Below the pieces are notes generated by a model, which was not told where the DNA came from, searched no databases, and saw nothing but the letters and a program-made list of their open reading frames with translations. DNA of 64,000 bases from J054 sp965221985 (GTDB taxonomy: Bacteria; Pseudomonadota; Gammaproteobacteria; Steroidobacterales; GCA-2729495), in the NCBI GenBank assembly GCA_965221985.1, contig OZ244928.1:3100001-3164000 (forward strand). The letters are read 5' to 3'. Below are positions 50,507 to 59,761 of the stretch, one piece after another. A program made the position numbers and the translations under genes. Every line of letters starts with the position of its first letter. Position 1 is the stretch's first letter.

Positions 50507-51541
50507 ATGAGTGCAAAGAAATCCTTGAGCTACAAAGACGCTGGCGTAGACATCGACGCCGGCAACGCGTTGGTTGAGCGCATCAAGCCCCTGGTCAAGG
50601 CCACCCACCGCCCAGGCGTGCTCGGCGGTATCGGGGGGTTCGGGGGACTTTTCGAACTAGACCTGGATAGCTACCACAAACCCGTGCTCGTGGCGGGTAC
50701 CGACGGCGTGGGCACCAAGCTCAAGCTCGCCCTTGAGCAGAAGAACCTGGATACCGTGGGCATAGACCTAGTGGCCATGTGCGTCAACGATGTCATCGTC
50801 CAGGGTGCGGAACCTCTGCTGTTTCTGGACTACTACGCGACCGGCGCACTGGATGTAGACACAGCGGCACGAGTCATTAGCGGCATCGCTGCTGGCTGCC
50901 GGCAAGCTGGCGCGGCGCTATTGGGCGGTGAAACGGCTGAAATGCCAGGCATGTATCAGCCCGGGGAACTTGACCTTGCGGGTTTCTGCGTCGGCGTAGT
51001 CGAGCGGGATCGCATCATTGATGGCAGTCAGGTTGCCGTGGGCGACAGGATCATCGGCCTTGCCGCCTCGGGACCCCACTCCAATGGCTACTCACTGATC
51101 CGCAAGATACTCGCCGAAGCCGACTCCGAGGCAATTGCTAATTTCAGCGGTGGAGACCTAGTGGAACAACTACTCGCGCCCACCAATATTTATGTGCGCT
51201 CACTCCTGTCGCTGCTCAAAGATACCCAGGTTCATGCGATGGCACATATCACCGGCGGCGGCCTGCCTGAAAACCTTGCACGTGTTTTGCCGGCTCATTG
51301 CGATGCGCAGCTGGATAGCAAACGCTGGAAGCGGCCGGCCGTATTCGATTGGCTTCAAGCCGAAGGCGGTATTGACGACAATGAAATGCTACGCACCTTT
51401 AACTGCGGCATAGGGATGGTCGTGATTGTACCCCCCCAAGCCGCACATCCCGCCGGACGCTGTCTTGCTGATGCGGGCGAGCGTGTCTTCGATTTGGGTG
51501 AAATCACCCGCGGCAGCGGTGCGGTGAACATCGATACATGA
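50507..51541 (+). CDS. purM: Phosphoribosylformylglycinamidine cyclo-ligase
   Basis: PurM closes the imidazole ring to give aminoimidazole ribotide. It begins SLSYKDAGVDIDAGNALVERIK, with GTDGVGTKLKLA near 64-75, CVNDVIVQGAEPL near 90-102 and GGGLPENLARVLP near 248-260. Length 344 is normal. A candidate promoter, TTGAAG (50453-50458) and TATAGC (50475-50480), overlaps the start of the divergent gene. Its stop overlaps the purN start. Confidence 0.98.
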   Translation: MSAKKSLSYKDAGVDIDAGNALVERIKPLVKATHRPGVLGGIGGFGGLFELDLDSYHKPVLVAGTDGVGTKLKLALEQKNLDTVGIDLVAMCVNDVIVQGAEPLLFLDYYATGALDVDTAARVISGIAAGCRQAGAALLGGETAEMPGMYQPGELDLAGFCVGVVERDRIIDGSQVAVGDRIIGLAASGPHSNGYSLIRKILAEADSEAIANFSGGDLVEQLLAPTNIYVRSLLSLLKDTQVHAMAHITGGGLPENLARVLPAHCDAQLDSKRWKRPAVFDWLQAEGGIDDNEMLRTFNCGIGMVVIVPPQAAHPAGRCLADAGERVFDLGEITRGSGAVNIDT

Positions 51542-52206
51542 AGCCTCCCGCGGCGAAGATGCGCACTGCCGTATTGGTCTCAGGCAGTGGTACCAACCTG
51601 CAAGCCATCATCGACAAAGCTGAGGATGGTTCACTACCCATTGAACTCTGTGGCGTACTCAGCGACCGCACATCTGCCTTTGGACTCGAACGTGCGCGCC
51701 GCGCCGGCATCGCAAGTATCGCAGTGCCCTACACAGACTACGCTCATCGACACGCTGCTGAGCAAGAAATGCAGCGGCAGCTCATTGCCTTACGACCCGG
51801 GTTGGTCGTCCTGGCCGGCTTCATGCGCGTGCTTCCCGAAGAAATTGTGAGCCAGTTTCGCGGCCGCATGCTAAACGTGCACCCTTCACTACTGCCGAAA
51901 TATCGTGGACTGAACACATTCCGTCGCGTACTGGATGCCGGGGACCGTTGGCATGGTTCAACCGTGCATTTCGTGGTGCCCATGCTGGATGCAGGCCCAT
52001 CCGTCATTCAATACCGCATCAGAATCCGTCAGAGCGATACCGAAGACTCATTACGATCGCGCGTACAAACCGGCGAGTATTTGATTTACCCGCGAGCAAT
52101 TCGTTGGTTTGCCACAGGAAAACTGAAATTAAAGAGAACTTTGGCTCACCTGAACGGTAAGCCACTGCGCAGGCCCATCCGCGTTACCGAGGAATCTAGT
52201 CGGTAA
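51538..52206 (+). CDS. purN: Phosphoribosylglycinamide formyltransferase
   Basis: PurN adds a formyl group from 10-formyl-tetrahydrofolate in purine synthesis. LVSGSGTNLQAIID near 13-26, the catalytic Asn-His pair in LNVHPSLLPKYRGL near 108-121, and the Asp in PMLDAGPSVIQ near 148-158 are all present. ATG 51538 overlaps the purM stop (ATGA). Length 222 is slightly above average, with a basic C-terminal tail. Confidence 0.97.
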   Translation: MKPPAAKMRTAVLVSGSGTNLQAIIDKAEDGSLPIELCGVLSDRTSAFGLERARRAGIASIAVPYTDYAHRHAAEQEMQRQLIALRPGLVVLAGFMRVLPEEIVSQFRGRMLNVHPSLLPKYRGLNTFRRVLDAGDRWHGSTVHFVVPMLDAGPSVIQYRIRIRQSDTEDSLRSRVQTGEYLIYPRAIRWFATGKLKLKRTLAHLNGKPLRRPIRVTEESSR

Positions 52207-52354
52207 CTTACGGAAAGTAGCAGGAAGCACCAATACCAGCGCGTAGACCCGATAACTCCGTCGGCGAGACATCGCCATAAACGGCCCGTTCATCGTCTGC
52301 TCGGTTGAGCCCGGCCTCAAAGCAGCCAGACCCATCAGTGGGACTGGTGCGCGT

Positions 52355-54001
52355 TTACATACCCGAATAATTAGGTCCACCGCCCCCCTCGGGTACTACC
52401 CAATTTATGTTTTGCGCGGGATCCTTAATATCGCAGGTCTTGCAATGCACGCAGTTCTGCGCATTGATCTGAAAGTGGGAGCCGCCGCTATCATCAGCGA
52501 TAATCTCGTAAACGCCGGCCGGACAGTAGCGCTGAGCGGGTTCATTATAGCGAGGCAAATTGTCGCGAATGGGTATTTCGGGGTCGGCAAGCTGCAGGTG
52601 ACAAGGTTGATCCTCAGCATGATTCGTACTCGACAAGAAAACTGAAGACAGCCGATCGAAACTGATTTTTCCATCGGGCTTCGGATAGTCGATCTTCGGC
52701 GCTTCATCGGCCTTCCGCAAACTCCGATAATCTGGGTCCGGGCTGCGCCAGGTAAAGGGCAATTTGCCGGCGAAAATATTTTGATCGGCAAAGGCAAACG
52801 CCGCGCCCATAAAATTACCGAGTTTCTTCTGGGCGGGACCGAAATTGCGAGCTTTGTGCAACTCCTGGTAAACCCAGGAAGCTTCGACGGCGTCCGGAAA
52901 ACTCTCTAACACGGCTGGTACGTCGTTTGACAAACCGTCAAATACGGCTTCCGCCGCTAGCATGCCGGTTTTCATCGCTGTATGAGAACCCTTGATCTTC
53001 GCGCCGTTTAAGAATCCCGCCTCGCAGCCGGCCAGTAGTCCCCCAGGAAATATCAGCTTGGGCAAAGACTGGATACCACCCTTATTCACGGCCCGGGCGC
53101 CGTAACTAATCCGCTTCCCGCCTTCTAAAAAGTGCCGAATCCGCGGCTGCTGTTTCCAGCGTTGGAACTCATCGAAGGGACTCAAATGCGGGTTGCGATA
53201 GTTCAGCGCAACGATCAGCCCCAGATACAGCTGGTGATCCTTTGCGTGATATAAAAAACCACCGCCTTCGGTACGATTGTCCAAAGGCCAACCTAAAGAG
53301 TGCAGTACCAAACCCTCCTCATGTAGATCAGGATCTATGGTCCATACCTCTTTCAGTCCAATGCCGAAGTGCTGCGGATCTACGCCCTGCCGTAAATCGA
53401 ACCGTGCCATGAGCTGCTTGCCAAGACTGCCACGGCAACCTTCGGCAAAAATAGTGTAAGGAGCGCGCAACTCATAGCCAGCTTCAAAACTATCCTTGGG
53501 CTGACCCTGCGCGTCGCGGCCCATGTCCCCAGTCGCCACCCCGACCACGCGATCGTCTTCATACAACACTTCGGCCGCCGCAAATCCAGGAAACAGATTC
53601 ACCCCCAGGTTTTCCGCTTGCTCGCCCAACCAGCGACAAACGTCGCCGAGGCTAACAATATAGTTGCCGTGATTACGAGCCGGCTTGGGCACCAAGATAT
53701 TGGGAACACGCCAGCCGCTGGTCGGACCGGACAAATAGAAAAAATCGTCACGGTTAACGGGCACGCTGACAGGTGCCCCTAGTGATTGCCAGTCGGGAAA
53801 CAACTCATTCAATGCCCGGGGCTCGAGCACGGCGCCGGATAGAATATGACCGCCGATCTCGGCACTCTTTTCCACCAAACAGACGTTCAATTCCCGTTGC
53901 GCCTGTGCGGCCAGTTGCATTAGACGACAGGCCGCGGCCAGACCACAGGGTCCGGCACCCACGATAACAACGTCGAAGTCCATGGATTCTCGTTCAGGCA
54001 T
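52355..54001 (-). CDS. etfD: Electron transfer flavoprotein-ubiquinone oxidoreductase
   Basis: ETF-QO passes electrons from the electron-transfer flavoprotein to ubiquinone, serving fatty-acid and amino-acid oxidation at the inner membrane. The FAD loop VVIVGAGPCGLAAACRL is at about 11-27, and GGLLAGCEAGFLNGAKIKG near 337-355 is typical. The C-terminal [4Fe-4S] ligands occur in RYCPAGVYE and NCVHCKTCDIKDP, followed by the conserved GGGGPNYSGM end. Length 548 is normal. No etfAB genes lie in the window. Confidence 0.97.
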   Translation of the reverse strand: MPERESMDFDVVIVGAGPCGLAAACRLMQLAAQAQRELNVCLVEKSAEIGGHILSGAVLEPRALNELFPDWQSLGAPVSVPVNRDDFFYLSGPTSGWRVPNILVPKPARNHGNYIVSLGDVCRWLGEQAENLGVNLFPGFAAAEVLYEDDRVVGVATGDMGRDAQGQPKDSFEAGYELRAPYTIFAEGCRGSLGKQLMARFDLRQGVDPQHFGIGLKEVWTIDPDLHEEGLVLHSLGWPLDNRTEGGGFLYHAKDHQLYLGLIVALNYRNPHLSPFDEFQRWKQQPRIRHFLEGGKRISYGARAVNKGGIQSLPKLIFPGGLLAGCEAGFLNGAKIKGSHTAMKTGMLAAEAVFDGLSNDVPAVLESFPDAVEASWVYQELHKARNFGPAQKKLGNFMGAAFAFADQNIFAGKLPFTWRSPDPDYRSLRKADEAPKIDYPKPDGKISFDRLSSVFLSSTNHAEDQPCHLQLADPEIPIRDNLPRYNEPAQRYCPAGVYEIIADDSGGSHFQINAQNCVHCKTCDIKDPAQNINWVVPEGGGGPNYSGM

Positions 54002-54117
54002 GGGAAATCCGATCCAATAAAGCCCTTATTAGCGGCTGCGAATTGTAGCACTGGCGCACTATGCCCCCGGCCAGCCAAGAGCTAAGCTTGCGCGCTGGCG
54101 ATCGCAATGATTGAACC

Positions 54118-55215
54118 ATGAAGTTACGCCAACACTACGCAAGAGCTCTGACCGAACACGGCTATTCAGAAGATGCCGCCCAACTGCAAGCGATTGTCAC
54201 GCTTGAGCGGGTGCGCAAAGATCTTATTCGCCAGTCACCCTGGGGCCCGATAGCCAGATTGCAACGCAAACTGCTGGGGCGATTCCGGCAACGACCTCCG
54301 GTCCGCGGCGCTTATTTATGGGGCGAGGTTGGCCGCGGCAAGACTTTCGCGCTGGATCTGTTCTTTGACAATTTACCGTTCCCAGACAAGGAGCGCTTCC
54401 ACTTTCATCGGCTCATGTATCGCGTCCACAACCAACTGCGGGAACTTGTGGATCTTCAGGATCCCCTCGACATCGTCGCCGATGAACTCGCCGGAAGAGC
54501 CCGGGTCATTTGCTTCGACGAATTCTACGTAGCCGATATAGCGGATGCGATGATTTTGGCACGCTTATTGGACGCTCTATTCACGCGCGGCGTCGCACTG
54601 GTAGCCACGTCGAATATCCCGCCGGCCGACTTGTATAAAAACGGTCTGCAGCGACAAAAGTTTCTGCCCGCCATCGAGTTGCTGGAAAGTCATACCGAAA
54701 TCATCAATGTCGACGGCAACACGGACTATCGGCTACGCGTACTTGAGCAGGCCGAAATCTATCATTCGCCTTTGGATGAAGCAGCGAATCAAAACCTGGA
54801 GCGCTATTTCCACGATATCGCGCCCGATACGCACTATGCATCTTCTTCTATCGAAATCCTGGGACGCCAAATACCCGCATCGCGTCGCGCCGACGGTGTT
54901 GCCTGGTTCAACTTTGCCGCCCTCTGCGATGGACCTCGCAGTCAAAACGACTATATTGAAATTGCCCGCTGTTTCCACAGCATCATCCTGGCGGACGTAC
55001 CGGTAATGGATGAAAACATGGAGAACCAAGCCCGGCGGTTTATTGCCCTAGTCGATGAGTTCTACGACCGTCGCGTCAAGCTAATCTGCTCGGCAGCCGC
55101 CCCAATTGCCGAGCTATACCGCGGTTATCGATTGGTCCGTGAATTTGAACGGACCCGCAGCCGCTTACGCGAGATGCAATCACGGGAATATTTGGCGGCC
55201 CCTCACCTACCTTGA
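54118..55215 (+). CDS. zapE: Cell division protein ZapE (AFG1-like ATPase)
   Basis: ZapE is an AFG1/LACE1-type ATPase that acts on the Z-ring in E. coli. Walker A is YLWGEVGRGKTFALDLFF near 63-80, followed by HFHRLMYRVH, and Walker B VICFDEFYVADIADAMIL near 130-147. Length 365 is normal. It is divergent from the ETF-QO gene. Confidence 0.95.
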   Translation: MKLRQHYARALTEHGYSEDAAQLQAIVTLERVRKDLIRQSPWGPIARLQRKLLGRFRQRPPVRGAYLWGEVGRGKTFALDLFFDNLPFPDKERFHFHRLMYRVHNQLRELVDLQDPLDIVADELAGRARVICFDEFYVADIADAMILARLLDALFTRGVALVATSNIPPADLYKNGLQRQKFLPAIELLESHTEIINVDGNTDYRLRVLEQAEIYHSPLDEAANQNLERYFHDIAPDTHYASSSIEILGRQIPASRRADGVAWFNFAALCDGPRSQNDYIEIARCFHSIILADVPVMDENMENQARRFIALVDEFYDRRVKLICSAAAPIAELYRGYRLVREFERTRSRLREMQSREYLAAPHLP

Positions 55216-55417
55216 AGACGCGGACAAGGCTAAACTAGCCAACATGAAGACACCCAGGATGCGCGTGATACCGCGTCGCAGGTGCATGACGCTGCGGACA
55301 TCAGCACAGACTGGTTTATCGCATCAAGACTTAAAATAGTCACGGCAACTCGGAGAGATCATTCTCGATAGAGCCAGCGAAGATTCATTCACTAACGCAA
55401 AAGCACTAGGAAAAAAT

Positions 55418-56164
55418 ATGACCGGCAAACTTGTACTCTGTCGCCACGGCCAGAGTATCTGGAACTTAGAAAACCTATTCACGGGCTGGACCGATGTTGA
55501 GCTCACCGAGCAAGGCATACAGGAAGCACGCCGGGCGGGCCAGCAGCTTCGTGAACTCGATCTGAAATTCGACGTCGCCTTTACTTCCGTACTGAAGCGC
55601 GCAATCCGGACCCTGTGGATCGTGTTGGATGAGATGGACCTCATGTGGATACCCGTGGTCCGTGACTGGCGCCTAAACGAACGCCACTATGGTGCTTTGC
55701 AGGGCCTAAACAAAGCCGAAACCACCGCGAAACATGGTGCCGAACAAGTACAAATTTGGCGACGCAGCTACGACATCGCGCCGCCAAGCGTGGAAAAGGA
55801 TGATGAGCGACACCCCCGCCACGATCGCCGCTATGCTGGCATAGATAATCTACCGGGCGCGGAGTCACTCTATACAACGCTGCAGCGTGTGCAGCCCTAC
55901 TGGGAAGCCAATATCGCGCCGCGTCTCCTGGCGGGCGAAAACGTGATGATCGCCGCCCACGGCAATAGCCTGCGCGCCTTGGTCAAGATGCTGGATAGTA
56001 TTTCCGACGGTGACATCACCGGCTTCAATATTCCCACTGGCGTACCGATCCTCTATGCACTAGACAGCAAACTCCAACCCCTGAGCCGGGAATTTATCGG
56101 CGACCCGGAAACGGTGAGAAAGGCGACTGAAGCCGTTGCAAATCAGGCCAGTACGCAGCCGTGA
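55418..56164 (+). CDS. gpmA: 2,3-bisphosphoglycerate-dependent phosphoglycerate mutase
   Basis: GpmA interconverts 3- and 2-phosphoglycerate. The phosphohistidine motif LCRHGQSIWNLENLFTGW is at about 6-23, LNERHYGALQGLNKAET near 84-100, and the second catalytic His in IAAHGNSLRALVKMLD near 182-197. Length 248 is normal. AGGA precedes the ATG. It overlaps the carbonic anhydrase gene by 4 bases. The 202 bases before it hold no gene I can support. Confidence 0.97.
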   Translation: MTGKLVLCRHGQSIWNLENLFTGWTDVELTEQGIQEARRAGQQLRELDLKFDVAFTSVLKRAIRTLWIVLDEMDLMWIPVVRDWRLNERHYGALQGLNKAETTAKHGAEQVQIWRRSYDIAPPSVEKDDERHPRHDRRYAGIDNLPGAESLYTTLQRVQPYWEANIAPRLLAGENVMIAAHGNSLRALVKMLDSISDGDITGFNIPTGVPILYALDSKLQPLSREFIGDPETVRKATEAVANQASTQP

Positions 56165-56679
56165 TTTACCGTCTTGCCGATTGCCAGCCACGCTTGGCGG
56201 ACTCCAGTTACGTTGCGCCCGGCGCCGATGTGATTGGCGATGTGGTTTTGGGGCCTGATACCAGTGTCTGGTTCGGTGCCGTGTTGCGCGGCGATGTGGA
56301 AGCCATCAGCCTGGCGCGCGGCTGCAATGTTCAAGACGCCGCAGTTCTGCACACTGACCCGGGCGCGCCTTTGGTTTTAGATGAGCAAGTGACAGTTGGA
56401 CACCAGGCCATGCTGCATGGCTGCCGAGTGGGCCGCAACAGCTTGATCGGCATCGGTGCAACCATCTTGAATCATGCAGTGATTGGTGCCAACTCCCTGG
56501 TTGGAGCCCGCGCTTTGGTAACCGAGGGCAAGGAATTTCCCGACGGTGTTTTAATTCTTGGCACACCCGCAAAAGTCGTTCGCGAGCTAAGCGACGAAGA
56601 AATCGCGGCCCTGCCAACCTATGCCACACGCTACATAGAGCGCGCGCAACGCTATCGCGAACAGCTTAACGTTGTCTGA
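56161..56679 (+). CDS. Gamma-carbonic anhydrase family protein
   Basis: The 172-residue left-handed beta-helix protein has repeating hexapeptides (DVIGDVVLGPDTSVW...). The zinc histidines are in AAVLHTDPG near 61-69 and VGHQAMLHGC near 79-88. It resembles YrdA/CaiE-type proteins; catalytic carbonic anhydrase activity is proven only for some. GTG 56161 overlaps the gpmA stop (GTGA). Its end overlaps convergent tesB by 14 bases. Confidence 0.93.
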   Translation: MIYRLADCQPRLADSSYVAPGADVIGDVVLGPDTSVWFGAVLRGDVEAISLARGCNVQDAAVLHTDPGAPLVLDEQVTVGHQAMLHGCRVGRNSLIGIGATILNHAVIGANSLVGARALVTEGKEFPDGVLILGTPAKVVRELSDEEIAALPTYATRYIERAQRYREQLNVV

Positions 56680-57517
56680 TCAGTCCCTCCTGGGCATTGC
56701 TGGCAACCAAAGCGCCATCACGGGTAAACACCGAGCTGCGCGCCAATCCGCGCGCACCCGATGCACTCGGGCTGTCCAGCGCAAATAATAACCATTCATC
56801 AACGCGGGCAGGCCGGTGAAACCAGATCGTATGATCGATGCTCGCCATTTGTAGCTCGCCGCCTCGTCCAAGGTTTTCTCCATGGGGAATCGTCGCGGCA
56901 CCCAATAACCCATAGTCCGACATATAAGCCAGCAAGGCGCGATGCAAAGGCGGATCATCGGGCAGCGCATCGATGGCACGCATCCACATGTAACGGGTGC
57001 CCATGCCCTGCGCAGCATCGGGGACCAAACGCAGGTGGAACGGCCTGCGGTGCTTTAGCATCGCGGCGAAGCGCTTGGGCAATTTCGCACCATCGGCCGC
57101 CAGTTCTATGGAAATCTCCGGCAGTTCATCAACGTCCGGCACCTCGGGCGCGGGGATTTGATGTTCCAAACCCTCTTCTTGTATTTGAAACGAGGCGGTC
57201 ATATTAAAAATGGGCCGGCCATGCTGAATCGCCACCACGCGCCGATTGCTAAAACTCCTGCCATCGCGCGCACGATCGACGTCATAGACGATGTCCGCGT
57301 TTACATCACCGCGGCGCAAAAAATAGGCATGCAGGGAGTGCAGCTCGCGTTGCTCAACGGTTCGGCTAGCGGCTATCACTGCCTGACCGAGAACTTGCCC
57401 GCCGAAAACTTGCGGACTACCGATGTCCCGGCTTTCGCCGCGAAAAATATTCACCTCGATTTGCTCGAGGTCCAAGACCTTGACCAGGTCGGCCAGCAAG
57501 GAATTCATGACGGTCAT
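56666..57517 (-). CDS. tesB: Acyl-CoA thioesterase II
   Basis: TesB hydrolyses medium and long acyl-CoAs with a double hot-dog fold. Catalytic residues appear in MASIDHTIWFHRPARVDEWL near 226-245 (Asp, Thr) and in ASNAQEGLIRQR at the C-terminus (Gln). The N-terminal VFGGQVLGQAVIAA near 37-50 is typical. Length 283 is normal. Confidence 0.96.
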   Translation of the reverse strand: MTVMNSLLADLVKVLDLEQIEVNIFRGESRDIGSPQVFGGQVLGQAVIAASRTVEQRELHSLHAYFLRRGDVNADIVYDVDRARDGRSFSNRRVVAIQHGRPIFNMTASFQIQEEGLEHQIPAPEVPDVDELPEISIELAADGAKLPKRFAAMLKHRRPFHLRLVPDAAQGMGTRYMWMRAIDALPDDPPLHRALLAYMSDYGLLGAATIPHGENLGRGGELQMASIDHTIWFHRPARVDEWLLFALDSPSASGARGLARSSVFTRDGALVASNAQEGLIRQR

Positions 57518-57559
57518 TCTAGTATGCTAACGTTGCTAACTCATCGTGAGGATCCAATC

Positions 57560-58327
57560 ATGAACGATTCTGAGGCTCAAGTGGTTCCCCGTGGCACCCG
57601 CTGGTGCAGAATTGGCAGCTGGCTCTGCGGCATTGGACTCGCGGCCGCGGTGATTGGTTTGTTGGGTGCAGCTACGGACCTGCTATCACCCCTAGCGGCT
57701 TTCATGGCCTATGGTATCGGTGGCCTGCTGTGCGTAATCGGCATCCTGTTGTTGCTTATCGGATTACTCCTCAGCGGGGGCAGTGGCGGCAACATCGCCG
57801 CGGGCCGTGCTTGGGGCGCCTTGATTGCCGGCGTTGCGTTGATCGCCGCCAGTCTGGCCCTGCGGCCTGAGAGCTCCGGCGCGCCACCCATTCATGACTT
57901 GAGTACCGACCTAAGGAATCCTCCTGCTTTTGATCGGATTATTGCGCTGCGGGAGGCCGACGGCGCGAAGAATCCGCCTGAATACGCGGGTACTGAAACA
58001 GCAGCCGCACAAGCAGCAGCTTTCCCCAATTTGAAAACTTTAATATTGCTGCAGCCACGCAACGAGGTTTTTGCCGCGGCCGAAGCCACGGCGCGCGATC
58101 TCGGCTGGGAAATTGTGGCCAGCGATTTGGCTCTTGGCCGCATCGAGGCCACGGAAACTACCCGTTGGTTTCATTTCCGCGATGATGTCGTGATTCGCAT
58201 CAGCGCCAGCGGCACGGGAACTGCTGTGGATGTCCGCTCAAAATCCCGAGTGGGCCAGGGTGACATGGGCGCTAATGCGGCGAGAATCCGTGCCTTTCTA
58301 GACGGTCTTAAGACCCGCCTAAATTAA
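57560..58327 (+). CDS. DUF1499 domain membrane protein
   Basis: The 255-residue protein has three hydrophobic helices (about 16-105) followed by a soluble DUF1499 domain. That domain shows DLSTDLRNPPAFDRI near 113-127, the AA-rich link, and a final DVRSKSRVGQGDMGANAARIRAFLDGL near 225-251, the family hallmark. ATG 57560 has GAGG 8 bases upstream. The open frame extends far upstream, antisense to tesB, but nothing supports its use. Function is unknown. Confidence 0.85.
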   Translation: MNDSEAQVVPRGTRWCRIGSWLCGIGLAAAVIGLLGAATDLLSPLAAFMAYGIGGLLCVIGILLLLIGLLLSGGSGGNIAAGRAWGALIAGVALIAASLALRPESSGAPPIHDLSTDLRNPPAFDRIIALREADGAKNPPEYAGTETAAAQAAAFPNLKTLILLQPRNEVFAAAEATARDLGWEIVASDLALGRIEATETTRWFHFRDDVVIRISASGTGTAVDVRSKSRVGQGDMGANAARIRAFLDGLKTRLN

Positions 58328-58336
58328 CAGGCGCCG

Positions 58337-59179
58337 ATGAACCGGCGCGATCTCGAAAGCCTAGTTGACTACTATCTACCCTTGCTGGTGACGGCGGGTG
58401 ACTATGCGAAAGCTATCCAATCGCGCATAGCCGGTCCGGGCGACAAGAGTGGCGGCAATGCCTGGGCGCAAGCGCTGACAGACGCGGATCTCTGCGTTCA
58501 AAACTATCTAGAAGTGGCGACCCTCGCCCATGATTCTCAGCTGGGGTTTTGCGGCGAGGAATCGAGTCAATCAGCAAACACCCGCTACTTTGATGTGGAT
58601 GCCAAAATTGTCGTGCATGTGGACCCTATCAACGGAACTTTTCTCTATCAGAATCAGCGCGACGGTTGGGACATCATTCTAAATATCGCCTGCAACAAGA
58701 ATCTCCGAGTGGTCATTAGCTATATGCCGGCCCGCGGTCAGTTCTACGTTTGTGTTGATGGCGACGCCAGATTCGGGAACCGCAACGAAGCACAGCTCGC
58801 CAAGATGCATGCCTTACAAACGCAAACGGGCAGCCGCGTTTGTTTAAGCTATCAAGCACCCGAAGTGGTCACCGCCCTAAAGCCTAGCTTTGAGGCCTTC
58901 GACCTCATTGCCGATGATGATCCACAACGCGGCGTCGATAATCTCAACGAACTGTTTACCGGTAGGCTGGATGCCTTTGCCTGCCGGCAGGGCGATCTGC
59001 TGGACTGGGGAGCCGTAGCCTATATTGTCGCCTCAGCAGGCGGTTACGCGTCGCGCCTAGATGGCAGTCCGCTGAAAAGTCTAGAAAATTTCGTGGCCCA
59101 TGCCCAAGACGACATGCTGGTCACCAGTAGCCCTACGGTACATCAGGAAATCATTTCGCTGCTGCGGCGGGCCGCCTAA
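58337..59179 (+). CDS. Inositol monophosphatase-like protein with altered metal-site motif
   Basis: The protein has 280 residues of the IMPase/FBPase-like fold. Metal-site parts are visible: TDAD near 48-51, GEES at 73-76, DPINGT at 96-101 (normally DPIDGT) and LLDWGAVAYIVASAGG near 220-235 (normally WDxAAG...EAGG). The Asp to Asn change removes one of the two usual metal ligands in the central motif, so activity may be reduced or the specificity different. Length and start context are normal. It lies 9 bases after the DUF1499 gene and is likely co-transcribed. It is not a clear SuhB or CysQ. Confidence 0.75.
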   Translation: MNRRDLESLVDYYLPLLVTAGDYAKAIQSRIAGPGDKSGGNAWAQALTDADLCVQNYLEVATLAHDSQLGFCGEESSQSANTRYFDVDAKIVVHVDPINGTFLYQNQRDGWDIILNIACNKNLRVVISYMPARGQFYVCVDGDARFGNRNEAQLAKMHALQTQTGSRVCLSYQAPEVVTALKPSFEAFDLIADDDPQRGVDNLNELFTGRLDAFACRQGDLLDWGAVAYIVASAGGYASRLDGSPLKSLENFVAHAQDDMLVTSSPTVHQEIISLLRRAA

Positions 59180-59182
59180 AGG

Positions 59183-59656
59183 CTAAGCACGATCCCCCGA
59201 GAGAAAATACATGGCGATGGTTTCCGCCACGCAGGCCGGTTTCGCGTGATCTTCAATCTCTAGGGTGTTTTCAAGTATTACCTGCAAAGCGCCCGCCCGC
59301 TTGCGCGCAGATTTCAACTTACTGCGCAATCGGACCCGGCTGCCAGCCGGCACCATGGTCTTAAAACGCACTTTGTTTAAACCGTAATTGATGGCACGCT
59401 CAAGTCCTTCAAATTTTACAAAGTGATCGATCAAGCCCGGCAGAAGCGATATCAACAAATAACCGTGGGCAATGGTCGAACCCAATGGCATTTCCTTTGC
59501 CGCTCGTTCGGTATCGACATGAATCCACTGATAGTCATCCGTCGCTTCCGCAAACATATTAATGCGAGCTTGATCCAACCGCACCCAATCGGATACACCC
59601 ACTTCCTGCCCAATCAGGCGCTCGGCATCAGCAATGCTGCGGATCACTACACTCAT
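59183..59656 (-). CDS. MaoC family dehydratase
   Basis: This is a 157-residue hot-dog hydratase. The hydratase-2 motif is visible as ATDDYQWIHVDTERA near 38-52 and GSTIAHGYLLISLLPG near 59-74, with the catalytic Asp-His pair. Such enzymes hydrate trans-2-enoyl-CoA. The substrate is not determinable. It stands alone, convergent with the IMPase-like gene and divergent from an MFS gene. Its ATG at 59656 fits the usual N-terminus. Confidence 0.93.
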   Translation of the reverse strand: MSVVIRSIADAERLIGQEVGVSDWVRLDQARINMFAEATDDYQWIHVDTERAAKEMPLGSTIAHGYLLISLLPGLIDHFVKFEGLERAINYGLNKVRFKTMVPAGSRVRLRSKLKSARKRAGALQVILENTLEIEDHAKPACVAETIAMYFLSGDRA

Positions 59657-59761
59657 GATGTCACGATAGTACCGTATGCACAGCGCCGCGTGTACCGAGG
59701 GGTCCCGCGACGGACCGTCTCAGCTGTGTTACCGTCGCCGCGATCTATCTAGCAGACAGCC

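Noticed and set aside
57158..57559. Long in-frame upstream extension of the DUF1499 gene, antisense to tesB
   Set aside because: The extension has no ribosome-binding site, reads through the tesB coding region in reverse and lacks family similarity; ATG 57560 with GAGG is a better start.
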